Counted from the first letter of the stretch, positions 33,814-42,357 are shown. The stretch: 49,716 nucleotides of DNA from Parasporobacterium paucivorans DSM 15970 (GCF_900141895.1 NZ_FQYT01000022.1:1-49716); one strand, 5' to 3'. A program made the numbers and translations. The notes: a model not told the origin generated them from the letters alone.

Positions 33814-34893
33814 ATGAAACGACTTGCTGTACTTACAGGAGGAGGGGACTGTCCTGGGCTGAATGCAGTCATAAGAGCCATAGTTAAATCATCTGTCAGA
33901 CTGGGGATGGAAGTCTTTGGGATTCGTGATGGGTTTCACGGGGCAGTTGAAGGTGATTTCATCCCACTCGGTATCAACGATGTTTCTGGGATTTTACCGC
34001 GCGGAGGAACAATTTTAGGAACTACCAACCGGGATAATCCGTTTTCCTACAGGTCAAGATCCAGTGCAGATGAGGTGCCAGCAGATCGTTCTGGCGATGT
34101 TCTGAGGAACCTGGAAGAAAACAAAATAGATGCGCTTCTGGTTATCGGCGGGGATGGGAGCCTGTCGATTGCCCTTGAATTTTCACAGTTGGGATTCCCA
34201 GTAGTTGGCATCCCGAAAACCATTGATAATGACGTGATGGCAACGGATCTGACTTTTGGATTCCAATCTGCGGTGAATTTTGCACAGGACGCCCTGGACA
34301 GGCTGCATACAACGGCCGAATCACATCACCGCATAATGATTCTTGAAGTTATGGGCAGATATGCAGGTTGGATCGCCTTGTACGCTGGAACAGCAGGCGG
34401 AGCGGATGTCATTCTCATCCCGGAAATACCATATAATATGGATTCAATCGTGAAAGCTGTTCAGGACAGGATTCATGCTGGGAAAAGGTTCAGCATTGTT
34501 GTCGCAGCAGAAGGAGCAAAACCAATAGGCGGGGAAATGACAGTAGACAGAATTTTAGAAGGTCGCCCTGAACCAATCAGGCTCGGAGGCATCGGCGCCC
34601 GATTAAGTGACGATCTTGAAAAATTGACTGGGCTTGAAACAAGATCCACGGTGCTCGGACATCTTCAGCGCGGTGGATCCCCATTGGCAAATGACCGGAT
34701 ACTGGCTACCCGTTACGGTGTGTCAGCTGTGAGAGCTGCCATAGATCAAAGGTTCGAAATGATGGTGGCCTTGCAGGGGAATCAGGTAACGCTGGTCCCT
34801 CTGAAAGAAGCTGTCAATAGATTAAAACTGGTGCCTGCTGATGATGAAGTTCTTCTGGCGGCGCGAAGTGTAGGAATCTGCATGGGAGACTGA
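33814..34893 (+). CDS. pfkA: 6-phosphofructokinase
   Basis: The 359-aa product phosphorylates fructose 6-phosphate. Motifs: LTGGGDCPGLNAVIRA at the N-terminus, GGDGS at 112-116, PKTIDNDV (K135), MGRYAGWIAL and the sugar-phosphate segment LGHLQRGGSP. The pair Gly in GGDGS plus Lys in PKTIDND is the pattern of the mixed-substrate group with ATP use, whereas pyrophosphate enzymes carry GGDDS. ATP is therefore the likely donor, but this is inferred from two residues. GGGGGTATC precedes the start. Confidence 0.93.
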   Translation: MKRLAVLTGGGDCPGLNAVIRAIVKSSVRLGMEVFGIRDGFHGAVEGDFIPLGINDVSGILPRGGTILGTTNRDNPFSYRSRSSADEVPADRSGDVLRNLEENKIDALLVIGGDGSLSIALEFSQLGFPVVGIPKTIDNDVMATDLTFGFQSAVNFAQDALDRLHTTAESHHRIMILEVMGRYAGWIALYAGTAGGADVILIPEIPYNMDSIVKAVQDRIHAGKRFSIVVAAEGAKPIGGEMTVDRILEGRPEPIRLGGIGARLSDDLEKLTGLETRSTVLGHLQRGGSPLANDRILATRYGVSAVRAAIDQRFEMMVALQGNQVTLVPLKEAVNRLKLVPADDEVLLAARSVGICMGD

Positions 34894-35025
34894 GATGATA
34901 TTATCAAAATTAAATATCCGGGTTGTCTAAACAACTTACAATAACCCGTGGCTGTGTTATTTTAAAGATGGTGAGTATTTTAGAATAAATTTTGTTTTTC
35001 GTTGCAGATTCCTTAAAAATGGAAG
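34894..35025 (+). other. Intergenic stretch after pfkA
   Basis: No gene seen. A hairpin with arms CGGGTTGT...ACCCG at about 34919-34950 is the only structure before the terminator at 35026. Confidence 0.3.
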
Positions 35026-35053
35026 AAAGGGCATGAGGATCAGCCCTTTTTTT
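35026..35053 (+). terminator. Terminator between pfkA and the ketopantoate reductase gene
   Basis: AAAGGGC and GCCCTTT enclose a 10-base loop with TGA/TCA pairing inside, then a run of seven T. Confidence 0.9.
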
Positions 35054-35168
35054 CGTGCGGTCACTGAATAATTCAAAAGAATTTGATTCGAAAGTAGTGT
35101 ATAATTGTTAAAAGCCTGAAAGCTCTTGGGAAAATGAAAAGACGAAAAACTGACGGGAGGTCAATCAA

Positions 35169-36086
35169 GTGAAAATAGCAGTAATCGGTGCAGGTGCCAT
35201 GGGATGTCTTTATGGGACCTATTTATCCGCCAAAAATGATGTGGTTTTATTTGACAGTTATGCTCCGCAGGTGGAAGCCATTAATCGGGATGGCCTCACA
35301 ATGCTGGAGGACGGAAAAGAAACAACCATACGAATCAGGGCTGAGCTTAGCGGCACTGACATTGGATCGGCAGATATGGTGGTGGTATTTGTCAAGTCAA
35401 CACAGACATATGAAGCTGTAAAAGAAAATCAGAAACTGATAGATGCCCGCACGCTGGTCGTGACATTACAGAATGGTGCTGGCAATGACCGTGATATCCT
35501 GCAGTTTGCGCGGAAGGAAAATATAGTAATTGGAACTTCCAAGCATAATAGTGTTGGAATCGGTCTGGGTAAATTCAATCACACTGCTTCTGGTATCACT
35601 ACCATCGGGACCATGGATGAAGATTCTACAAAGGACAGGGAAGTTGAAAAAGTGCTCAAAGACTCCAGAATTGACGTTGAGGTTTCCAACGACATCCAGC
35701 GTATCATCTGGAGCAAACTATTTGTAAATATGTCCATCAATACGCTGACTGCACTTTTGCAGACTAAAATCGGATACATGACAAAAAATAAGTATGCCTG
35801 GAATTTCGCAAAAAGGGTAGTATATGAAGGTGTGGATGTAGCTGAGGCAGATGGCACTTATTTTGATCGCCGTGAGACACTGGAAATGGTCCGCAAGGTT
35901 TGCCTGGAGGCAGAAGAAGGGTATTCCTCCATGTATCAGGACCGGCTGCACAAGAGGCTGACGGAAATAGACCGAATAAATGGCGCTGTTGTAGAGCAGG
36001 CCAAATCGTATGGGGTCGCAACGCCCTATAATTCCCTGATTGTAGATTTGATTCACGCCATCGAAGGAACCTATGATGAATCATAG
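35169..36086 (+). CDS. 2-dehydropantoate 2-reductase family protein
   Basis: The 305-aa product matches ketopantoate reductase (PanE/ApbA), which makes pantoate for coenzyme A using NADPH. It begins with the dinucleotide loop MKIAVIGAGAMGCLYGTYLS, has the TLQNGAGND motif, the catalytic-Lys region IIWSKLFVNMSINTLTAL and a C-terminal helical domain ending NGAVVEQAKSYGVATPYN. Several related reductases of other substrates share this fold, and no panB or panC is nearby, so the exact substrate is left open. GGGAGG precedes the GTG/ATG region; ATG-like GTG 35169 is used as the start. Confidence 0.88.
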   Translation: MKIAVIGAGAMGCLYGTYLSAKNDVVLFDSYAPQVEAINRDGLTMLEDGKETTIRIRAELSGTDIGSADMVVVFVKSTQTYEAVKENQKLIDARTLVVTLQNGAGNDRDILQFARKENIVIGTSKHNSVGIGLGKFNHTASGITTIGTMDEDSTKDREVEKVLKDSRIDVEVSNDIQRIIWSKLFVNMSINTLTALLQTKIGYMTKNKYAWNFAKRVVYEGVDVAEADGTYFDRRETLEMVRKVCLEAEEGYSSMYQDRLHKRLTEIDRINGAVVEQAKSYGVATPYNSLIVDLIHAIEGTYDES

Positions 36087-36089
36087 TAT

Positions 36090-36680
36090 CTATGTGAAAA
36101 ACTTTGAAAACAGTTCGTATGTTTCAATGGCATAACAGACCATCAGATAAACCAGCAGGAACCAGCTTATGAGGGAGGCCGTAAACATTGGAAGCCTGTT
36201 GATCATTTTCTTGAAGCCTGGATGGATCCAGTAGATCAACACAAGCGACAGAAGCCCCCACAGCAGCGAAACCGGGAGTGAGATGATGCCCTTTATGGTG
36301 GGGGGCATCCCGGAATAATCCCAGAATGTAAGGTGAAAAACCTGGGTTAAAATCAGGCCCGCTGAAAGTTCAATGAAAGTTATGATACTGACGGATCCTA
36401 TAAAAATGAGCAGCGGATTCTTTTTTTGAGGGGACAGCAGCTTGATTAAAATCGGGCAGCAGTAGGCATACAGAGGAATGAATGGCAGACCCAAATGCAG
36501 CCAGCCGCGGGAAATAAATTGATGCTGCAGAATCAGAATACTGATGGTTTCAATAATCCATCCAACAAAGCCATAGAAAACAAAAGACAACAAAAGGCGA
36601 TTGAATTTTTGAGTATTACGGGCGAAATGGTTCAATAATTGAATCGGTCGGCGTTCGTTTATAAGGCGGTCATCTTTCAT
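36090..36680 (-). CDS. CmpB-like (putative ABC permease family) membrane protein
   Basis: The 196-aa product has about five transmembrane segments and fits PF06541, called putative ABC transporter permease, though no ATP-binding partner is linked. Signatures: FYGFVGWIIETIS in the first helix, RGWLHLGLPFIPLYAYCCP, IELSAGLILTQVFHLTFWDY and SLPVSLLWGLLSLVLIYWI. ATG 36680 follows GGAGGG. It is convergent with the ketopantoate reductase gene, only three bases apart, and may be co-transcribed with the upstream pseudouridine synthase gene. Confidence 0.85.
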   Translation of the reverse strand: MKDDRLINERRPIQLLNHFARNTQKFNRLLLSFVFYGFVGWIIETISILILQHQFISRGWLHLGLPFIPLYAYCCPILIKLLSPQKKNPLLIFIGSVSIITFIELSAGLILTQVFHLTFWDYSGMPPTIKGIISLPVSLLWGLLSLVLIYWIHPGFKKMINRLPMFTASLISWFLLVYLMVCYAIETYELFSKFFT

Positions 36681-36733
36681 TATCCAACCCTCCAGTTACT
36701 GTTTAAGTTGACATAAGGAAATGTGCTGTTTTA

Positions 36734-37441
36734 TTAATTATAACACTTTCTCTGCAGAAGAATCAATTCATCTTCTGTCAGGGGGCGGCATTGTCCTTCG
36801 GGGAGTGTCCCGTCCAGCTGCAGGGCTCCCATGGATACTCGCTTAAGGGCTGTCACTTTGGCGCCGCAGCATCCAAACATCCGTTTGATCTGATGATATC
36901 TACCCTCCTCAAGAGTTACTTTTCCGGTTGTGCTGCAGAGAATTTCCAGCACAGCTGGTCTGCATATGCCGTCATTTAGCTCGATTCCGGCGGCGAAGCG
37001 TTCCGACATTACCGGAGTCAGCGGGATGTCGATGGTGACAATATAACTTTTAGGGACATGATTCTTGGGGGACAGGATATCATGCGCCATAGCACCGTCG
37101 TCGGTAATGATGATCATTCCTGTAGTATCTTTATCCAGACGTCCCGCCGGGAACAGGTTCTTGCGCTTGTATTCTGCAGGAACGAGTTCCAAAACAGTCT
37201 TGTCAAGGGAATCCCGCACGGCGGAAACGTAGCCCGGAGGTTTATTCATCATGAGGTACAGATATTTCTGCACGTTGAGTTGTTTGCCATCGATAGCAAT
37301 AATATCGGTTTCTTCCACCTTGCGGTCGGCTTTCTTCTCCTGCGCACCGTTCACCGAAACCAGGCCTTTGCTGATCAGTGATTTGACATCCTTGCGCGAC
37401 CAGGTACCCTGTGAAGCCAGCAGCTTATCCAGACGTTCCAT
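36734..37441 (-). CDS. RsuA/RluB-family pseudouridine synthase
   Basis: The 235-aa product isomerises a uridine in ribosomal RNA to pseudouridine. Residues 1-50 form an S4 RNA-binding domain (ERLDKLLASQGTWSRKDVKS). The catalytic Asp lies in FPAGRLDKDTTGMII, and the C-terminal EGRYHQIKRMFGCCGAKVTA is also typical. RsuA (16S U516) is a likely orthologue by length, but the target is not certain. ATG 37441 is chosen because GGGAGGTGG stands upstream; GTG 37450 in frame overlaps that site. Confidence 0.92.
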   Translation of the reverse strand: MERLDKLLASQGTWSRKDVKSLISKGLVSVNGAQEKKADRKVEETDIIAIDGKQLNVQKYLYLMMNKPPGYVSAVRDSLDKTVLELVPAEYKRKNLFPAGRLDKDTTGMIIITDDGAMAHDILSPKNHVPKSYIVTIDIPLTPVMSERFAAGIELNDGICRPAVLEILCSTTGKVTLEEGRYHQIKRMFGCCGAKVTALKRVSMGALQLDGTLPEGQCRPLTEDELILLQRKCYN

Positions 37442-37493
37442 GAAAACCACCTCCCTTTCTTCTGCATGCTATTATAGCATAAGTAAGGGAATG

Positions 37494-37690
37494 TGGTATA
37501 ATTAAAAAAACAAACCATCCTGTGTCTGTTATACCCATTGCAAGCTGCTGGGAAGTGCTATTCCCCGGCTCCCTGCAGGGGCTGCGTAAGCCATAGCCAT
37601 ATGGTACTGCGGTGAAATCAAAAGCTTGGTGTAGCAATAAAATGATTTTGGGAGTATAATAAGAATATAGCTTGACTGGGGGTGACTTAT
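37494..37690 (+). other. Possible transcribed leader or structured RNA before the 36-aa gene
   Basis: An extended -10 TGGTATAAT (37494-37502) faces right. The following 150 bases include GGGAA/TTCCC (37550-37565), the palindromes CCCTGCAGGG (37571-37580) and CCATATGG (37597-37604), and a second TATAAT at 37655-37660. The block is more GC-rich than its surroundings. The minus-strand frame through it looks like a shadow. I do not recognise an RNA family. Confidence 0.3.
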
Positions 37691-37801
37691 ATGAAAGATA
37701 AAGGTCCTAAGAAAAAAGAAACCAAGAAGAAGAAAGCAGAAGTAAACAGTGCTGGTTCACCATTAACGGCGCCAGTAAAGAAAGTTAAAAAGACGTATTA
37801 A
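37691..37801 (+). CDS. 36-aa lysine-rich small protein
   Basis: ATG 37691 follows GGGGGTGA at five bases and opens a 36-codon frame: MKDKGPKKKETKKKKAEVNS, then AGSPLTAPVKKVKKTY. Fourteen of 36 residues are Lys and there is no hydrophobic core, so it is probably disordered; binding to nucleic acid or polyanions is conceivable. It has its own upstream TATAAT and is followed at once by a strong terminator, which supports it as a real single-gene unit. Confidence 0.6.
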   Translation: MKDKGPKKKETKKKKAEVNSAGSPLTAPVKKVKKTY

Positions 37802-37815
37802 TATATCCTTAATTG

Positions 37816-37866
37816 AAAGTAAAAAACAAGATAGTCTGCCAGAGAGACTGTCTTGATTTTTACTTT
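37816..37866 (+). terminator. Terminator after the 36-aa gene
   Basis: CAAGATAGTCT (37827-37837) and AGACTGTCTTG (37845-37855) pair over 11 bases with one wobble. Flanking AAAGTAAAAA and TTTTTACTTT extend the stem. A T-run follows. Confidence 0.9.
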
Positions 37867-37889
37867 TTTTGGATATTCAAGGAGGACAT

Positions 37890-38846
37890 ATGAAGAACAC
37901 GGGCTGGACGGATATCACTTTTGAGGTGGATATAAATGACGCAAAATCAGCGGAGGCCATTGCTGCGCAGTGCACCGGATTGGGAATATTTGTCGAGGAT
38001 TATTCGGACATAGAGGCGGTACAGGCATTGGTCGGAGGGGATTATATCGATGAAAAATTGATGGCGAAGGACAAAAGCTGCGTCACGATACATATCTATA
38101 TTCCCTCTGATGAACACCCCGAGGAAACGGTCACTCGAGTATCCGAACTTATGACACAGGCAGGAGTGAAATTCCGTCAGAGCTATGTGCAGGTAATGGA
38201 AGATGACTGGGAAAACGACTGGAAGAGACACCACAAACCTCAGCGGATCGGGAATAGGCTTATTATCTGTCCTTCCTGGGAGGAATGTGCCATGGCGGAA
38301 GGTGAGGTGAAGCTGACCATTGATCCAGGCTCGTCGTTTGGCACGGGTAAGGATGATACCACAAAACTCTGCCTCCGCCTTATGGAGTCCAAACTGTCAA
38401 CCGGGGACAAAGTGCTGGATATGGGCTGCGGAAGCGGCGTGCTTGCCATTGCCGCCCTCCTTCTTGGAGCACAGTCGGCGGTCGGGGTGGATATTGAGGA
38501 AAACGCAGTCAGGGATGCCATTGAGAACGCTCGCATCAATGGTGTCGGTGACCGGTTCGAAGGCCGGTGGGGGAATGTTCTAAGCGACGAAGTCTTAAAA
38601 GATTCCATCGGCAGCGGATACGACCTCATCTGTGCCAACATAGTAGCAGATGTCCACCTTGCCATGAAAGGAATGTATTTTGATAAGCTCAAGGAGAACG
38701 GCAGGCTGATCGTGAGCGGGATAATCAGTGCCCGCAAGCATGAGGTGCAATCTGCGATTGAGTTGTCGGGTTTTGCTTTGACTGGCATGGAAGAAGAAAA
38801 TGGATGGACGGCTTTAGGGTTCAAAAAAACTGACAGATCAAACTGA
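37890..38846 (+). CDS. prmA: Ribosomal protein L11 methyltransferase
   Basis: The 318-aa product methylates ribosomal protein L11. The N-terminal domain begins WTDITFEVDINDAKSAEAIA. The SAM-binding core contains IDPGSSFGTGKDDTTKLCL, VLDMGCGSGVLAIAALLLGA and VGVDIEENAV; the NIV motif is CANIVADVHL. Length fits. ATG 37890 is chosen because AAGGAGGA lies just upstream; an in-frame ATG at 37869 has no site. The M20 peptidase and the UMF1-type transporter follow closely and probably share the transcript. Confidence 0.95.
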   Translation: MKNTGWTDITFEVDINDAKSAEAIAAQCTGLGIFVEDYSDIEAVQALVGGDYIDEKLMAKDKSCVTIHIYIPSDEHPEETVTRVSELMTQAGVKFRQSYVQVMEDDWENDWKRHHKPQRIGNRLIICPSWEECAMAEGEVKLTIDPGSSFGTGKDDTTKLCLRLMESKLSTGDKVLDMGCGSGVLAIAALLLGAQSAVGVDIEENAVRDAIENARINGVGDRFEGRWGNVLSDEVLKDSIGSGYDLICANIVADVHLAMKGMYFDKLKENGRLIVSGIISARKHEVQSAIELSGFALTGMEEENGWTALGFKKTDRSN

Positions 38847-38864
38847 TACGGGAGGCGGCGCAGT

Positions 38865-39989
38865 ATGGCAGATGAAATACGAATTGATTCGGAAAGACTG
38901 GTAAAAGAGTTTTTCAAACTGGTAAGCCTGGATTGCCCTTCCTTTGGGGAACGCCGGATTGCAGATTATTTAAAATCCGAATTGGCAGATTTGGGGTTTG
39001 AAATACTGGAAGACAAGGCAGGAGAAATATACGGAGGCAGCTGCGGAAATATCTATGGATTTCTCCAGGGAGAATTAGCGGGGGAGCCCATTCTTTTTTC
39101 GGCACATATGGATACGGTCGAACCGGCCATCGGAAAGGAGGCTGTTCTTCATCCGGATGGACGAATAACCAGCAAGGGATCTACGGTGCTGGGCGCGGAT
39201 GACGCGGCAGGAATTACATCCATACTGGAGGCAGTGCGGTATGTCCGGGAAAAGAAAATTGCGCACAGGAGTATAGAAGTGCTTTTTACTATTGCGGAAG
39301 AGGTGTACGCAAAAGGAGCCGCAGTATTTGATTATAGAAATATAAAGGCAAAAGAAGCCTATACCCTTGATTTGAGCGGTCCTGTCGGAACGGCCGCTTA
39401 CAGGGCACCATCAATCTTGTCCTACACAGTGAACATTAAGGGGAAAGCTTCCCACGCGGGTTTCGAGCCTGAAAAAGGAATTAATGCAGTTTCTGTGGCG
39501 GCAAAAGCAATAAGCGATATAAAGGTCGGCAAAATTGATACGGATACGACAGTTAATGTCGGCGTCATTGAAGGCGGCACGGCTACCAATATTGTTCCAG
39601 CCCGTTGCACAATTAGAGGAGAAGTCAGAAGCTTCAGCAATGAAAAGGCCCTGAAGGTTCTTGCGGATATTGCAGAGACTTTCCGAAGTACGGCAGCCGG
39701 CTACGGGGCAGGATGCGAATGGATCGAGGTGCATAACTGCATAGCTTTTGAAATCGAGAAAAGCCACCCTGTCATAAAACGGTATGAAAGAGCATGTGAG
39801 GAAAGAGGAATTTCCACAGTACTGGTGGAGACTTTCGGAGGCAGCGATCACAACGTGTATGCTCAAAAAGGCATCAAAGGAATTGTCATATCTACGGCGA
39901 TGAACAGAGTTCACACATGCGATGAATATTCGGATATTAAGGAATTGGTCAATAGTTCGGAAGTTGTAGTCAATTTGCTGACCATATAA
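38865..39989 (+). CDS. M20-family metallopeptidase (PepT-like)
   Basis: The 374-aa product is a di-zinc M20 peptidase. Metal ligands appear in order: FSAHMDTVEP, LGADDAAGI, the catalytic Glu-Glu in FTIAEEVYAKGA and LDLSG, with a late His in GGSDHNVYAQKG. The dimerisation domain includes KGKASHAGFEPEKGINAV. It resembles tripeptide aminopeptidase-like M20 proteins; dipeptide or acyl-amino-acid substrates are possible. GGGAGG precedes the start 18 bases after prmA. Confidence 0.92.
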   Translation: MADEIRIDSERLVKEFFKLVSLDCPSFGERRIADYLKSELADLGFEILEDKAGEIYGGSCGNIYGFLQGELAGEPILFSAHMDTVEPAIGKEAVLHPDGRITSKGSTVLGADDAAGITSILEAVRYVREKKIAHRSIEVLFTIAEEVYAKGAAVFDYRNIKAKEAYTLDLSGPVGTAAYRAPSILSYTVNIKGKASHAGFEPEKGINAVSVAAKAISDIKVGKIDTDTTVNVGVIEGGTATNIVPARCTIRGEVRSFSNEKALKVLADIAETFRSTAAGYGAGCEWIEVHNCIAFEIEKSHPVIKRYERACEERGISTVLVETFGGSDHNVYAQKGIKGIVISTAMNRVHTCDEYSDIKELVNSSEVVVNLLTI

Positions 39990-40009
39990 AAATCGCGAGG
40001 GAAATGTTT

Positions 40010-41245
40010 ATGAAGCTGAGCAAAGAGGAAAAATCCTGGATCCTTTATGACTGCGGCAATTCCGCCTATTCCATGGCAGTTACGACAGGCTTGCTGCCAA
40101 TTGTGTTCGGCATGTTCGAAAATGTGAAAAACAGCATGGATCTGGGATACTTCAATTCCATTGCAAGTATCGTAATTGCCGTCCTGAGCCCGATTCTGGG
40201 GACCATTGCGGATTATAAGGATAAGAAAAAGCGGTTCTTCATATTCTTTTTCCTGATTGGGATGATTTTTACCGCATCCCTGGCATTCGTGCCGCCTTCC
40301 GGAGGGCAGTGGCAGCTCCTGGTTGTTTTCTATGTCTTGTCTGCAGTTGGCTTTGCGGGAGCAAATGTTTTTTATGATTCATTTCTGGTGGATGTCACAA
40401 CGGATGACAGGATTGATAAAGTGTCCACAAGAGGTTTTGCATTTGGATATATAACCAGCATAATTCCTTTTGCCATCTGCCTCGCGTTGATATTTTTTAT
40501 GGATATGGATCTGGCAATTGGATATCGGCTTGGTTTTATTGTAACGGCCATATGGTGGGGTCTGCTGACCATACCGATAATCAGGGATGTGAAGCAGAAG
40601 CATTATATTCAGCCTGAACCGAAACCGGTAATCAACAGCTTCAAAAGACTGGCGGACACCTTCAGAAATATCAGAAGGCATAAAACGATATTTATTTTTC
40701 TGATTGCATATTTTTTGTATATTGACGGTGTGGATACGATCATCAAGATGGTCGTTCCGTATGCCACGTCAGTCTTAGGCAGCGGTGCATTTGATACAAT
40801 TACATTGCTTGGAATCCTGGTGGCTGTTCAGGTTATAGCATTTCCATGCGCGATAATTTATGGCAACCTGGCAAAACGATATTCGGCCAGAACCATGATT
40901 ATCGCTGGAATATTCACATACATCATCACATGTGTAGCGGCGTTTTTTATATCCTCTGTCTGGCATATTTTCATATTAGGTGCAATGATCGGCTCAGCGC
41001 AGGGTGGCATTCAGGCACTGAGCAGGTCCTATTATGCGAAGCTTATTCCAAAGGAACGTTCCAATGAGTTTTTTGGATTTTACAATATATTCGGGAAATT
41101 TGCAGCTATTATCGGACCAGGAGTGATGGCCCTGACAACGACGTTGACTGGAAATGCAAAATACAGCAGCCTGGCCATTATTCCGTTGTTCGTCGCCGGT
41201 TTCCTGATATTCATTACTCTGCCAAGGGATAAAAGTTTTCCTTGA
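40010..41245 (+). CDS. UMF1-type MFS transporter
   Basis: The 411-aa product is a 12-helix major facilitator of the UMF1/Atg22-like family. The hallmark SWILYDCGNSAYSMAVTT starts the first helix, followed by SPILGTIADYKDKKKRFF, and later GSAQGGIQALSRSYYAKLIP and EFFGFYNIFGKFAAIIGP. The fungal relative Atg22 exports amino acids from the vacuole, so release of products of the upstream peptidase is an appealing but unproven idea. ATG 40010 fits GAGGG better than ATG 40004. Confidence 0.9.
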   Translation: MKLSKEEKSWILYDCGNSAYSMAVTTGLLPIVFGMFENVKNSMDLGYFNSIASIVIAVLSPILGTIADYKDKKKRFFIFFFLIGMIFTASLAFVPPSGGQWQLLVVFYVLSAVGFAGANVFYDSFLVDVTTDDRIDKVSTRGFAFGYITSIIPFAICLALIFFMDMDLAIGYRLGFIVTAIWWGLLTIPIIRDVKQKHYIQPEPKPVINSFKRLADTFRNIRRHKTIFIFLIAYFLYIDGVDTIIKMVVPYATSVLGSGAFDTITLLGILVAVQVIAFPCAIIYGNLAKRYSARTMIIAGIFTYIITCVAAFFISSVWHIFILGAMIGSAQGGIQALSRSYYAKLIPKERSNEFFGFYNIFGKFAAIIGPGVMALTTTLTGNAKYSSLAIIPLFVAGFLIFITLPRDKSFP

Positions 41246-41270
41246 CAGAAGTGACTAGTCATGATATTAT
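41242..41270 (+). promoter_or_regulatory. Strong promoter of the cold shock gene
   Basis: TTGACA (41242-41247) and TATTAT (41265-41270) are 17 bases apart. The -35 overlaps the stop of the transporter gene. The predicted start near 41277 gives a leader of about 125 bases. Confidence 0.8.
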
Positions 41271-41299
41271 TATGAAGTATTTTAGATGTTAGTTTTGAT

Positions 41300-41352
41300 T
41301 CACATATTTTTGTAAATCATTGATGCGTTTAATGACTTACAAAAATATGTGA
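41300..41352 (+). promoter_or_regulatory. Terminator-like hairpin in the cold shock leader
   Basis: CACATATTTTTGTAA (41301-41315) and TTACAAAAATATGTG (41337-41351) pair perfectly; TCATT/AATGA lies inside. A T-run (TTTTTTATTTT) follows. It sits about 25 bases into the predicted transcript and 50 bases before the start codon. It may attenuate the cold shock gene or end transcripts arriving from upstream. Confidence 0.7.
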
Positions 41353-41403
41353 TTTTTTATTTTCAGCGTAAAATATAAAAAATTATATTAGGAGGTATCT
41401 TTC

Positions 41404-41607
41404 ATGAATAAAGGTACAGTAAAGTGGTTTAACTCACAAAAAGGTTTTGGATTTATAACAAACAGCGAAAATGGTGAAGACATATTCGTTCATTTCTCAG
41501 GAATCGCTACAGACGGATTCAAGAGCTTAGAAGACGGACAGAGTGTTACTTTTGAAATCACAAAAGGCGCACGTGGATTACAGGCTGTAAACGTAGTAGC
41601 AGCTTAA
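41404..41607 (+). CDS. csp: Cold shock protein (CspA family)
   Basis: The 67-aa product is a single cold shock domain that binds single-stranded RNA and DNA and acts as an RNA chaperone. RNP1 is KGFGFI and RNP2 is DIFVHFS; the start [14 protein letters not shown] is typical. The gene has TAGGAGG, its own strong promoter, a structured AT-rich leader and a strong terminator. Long leaders are known to control csp expression at low temperature. Confidence 0.97.
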   Translation: MNKGTVKWFNSQKGFGFITNSENGEDIFVHFSGIATDGFKSLEDGQSVTFEITKGARGLQAVNVVAA

Positions 41608-41617
41608 TCAACCAATT

Positions 41618-41653
41618 AAAAGAAAGGCTGACTTCAATGCCAGCCTTTCTTTT
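41618..41653 (+). terminator. Terminator after the cold shock gene
   Basis: AAAAGAAAGGCTG and CAGCCTTTCTTTT pair over 13 bases around a 10-base loop, followed by more T. Confidence 0.95.
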
Positions 41654-41710
41654 TTTTGTCCATTTTTTTTGGAAAGCATGACACATGAAGTTTAGAAAAG
41701 AGGAGAATAT

Positions 41711-42196
41711 ATGGCAGATGGAGATAAAATATTAGATTTTGTAACATTTACGATTTCGAAACGCAAGAATATTGCGATTATTGCGCATGACAACGAGAAA
41801 GCAAAATTATTAAAATGGTGTATAAAAAACCGTGAAATTTTGGAAAAACATAACTTGTGTGGAACGGGTACAACGGCAAGAATGATCACTGAAAAAACCG
41901 GACTGCCGGTTAAAGGATACAACAGCGGCCCGTTAGGCGGAGATCAGCAGATCGGTGCTAAAATTGTTGAGGGAAGAATTGATCTGGTAATCTTTTTTTC
42001 AGATCCATTGACAGCACAGCCTCACGATCCGGATGTCAAAGCCTTGCTCAGAATTGCGCAGGTATACGACATTCCTATAGCTAACAATAAGGCAACGGCG
42101 GATTTCATTATAACTTCGAAGTTCATGAACAGGGACTATATGCATGAAGTCATCGATTTCAATAAAAATATTATCGAGCGCGTGCAGCAGTTATAA
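41711..42196 (+). CDS. mgsA: Methylglyoxal synthase
   Basis: The 161-aa product converts dihydroxyacetone phosphate to methylglyoxal and phosphate, a bypass of lower glycolysis used under phosphate limitation. The phosphate site is GTGTTARMI, the catalytic Asp lies in GPLGGDQQIGAKI, and the family signature is FFSDPLTAQPHDPDVKALLR. Length is typical with an N-terminal extension of about 15 residues. AAGAGGAG precedes ATG 41711. A terminator follows. Confidence 0.96.
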   Translation: MADGDKILDFVTFTISKRKNIAIIAHDNEKAKLLKWCIKNREILEKHNLCGTGTTARMITEKTGLPVKGYNSGPLGGDQQIGAKIVEGRIDLVIFFSDPLTAQPHDPDVKALLRIAQVYDIPIANNKATADFIITSKFMNRDYMHEVIDFNKNIIERVQQL

Positions 42197-42224
42197 GCTA
42201 TAATAGAAGTAAGCTGGAATATCG

Positions 42225-42250
42225 AAAGATTTACATTATGGTAAGTCTTT
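42225..42250 (+). terminator. Terminator after mgsA
   Basis: AAAGATTTAC and GTAAGTCTTT pair (one wobble) around ATTATG, followed by TTTTT. Confidence 0.85.
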
Positions 42251-42357
42251 TTTTATTGTTCGGAACGTACTGGAAAAAAAAGAAGTGAAAAATACAGATA
42301 GACAGTGTAAAATTGAAAGTAATAGAAAATGAAAAATATCAGGAGGCAATAAATATT

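Noticed and set aside
37425-37637. Minus-strand 70-codon frame upstream of the pseudouridine synthase
   Set aside because: It overlaps the pseudouridine synthase start region and the hairpin-rich block, with no ribosome site and no recognisable domain.
37655-37660. TATAAT immediately upstream of the 36-aa gene as a full promoter
   Set aside because: No -35 at a workable distance and no extended -10; kept only as supporting context.
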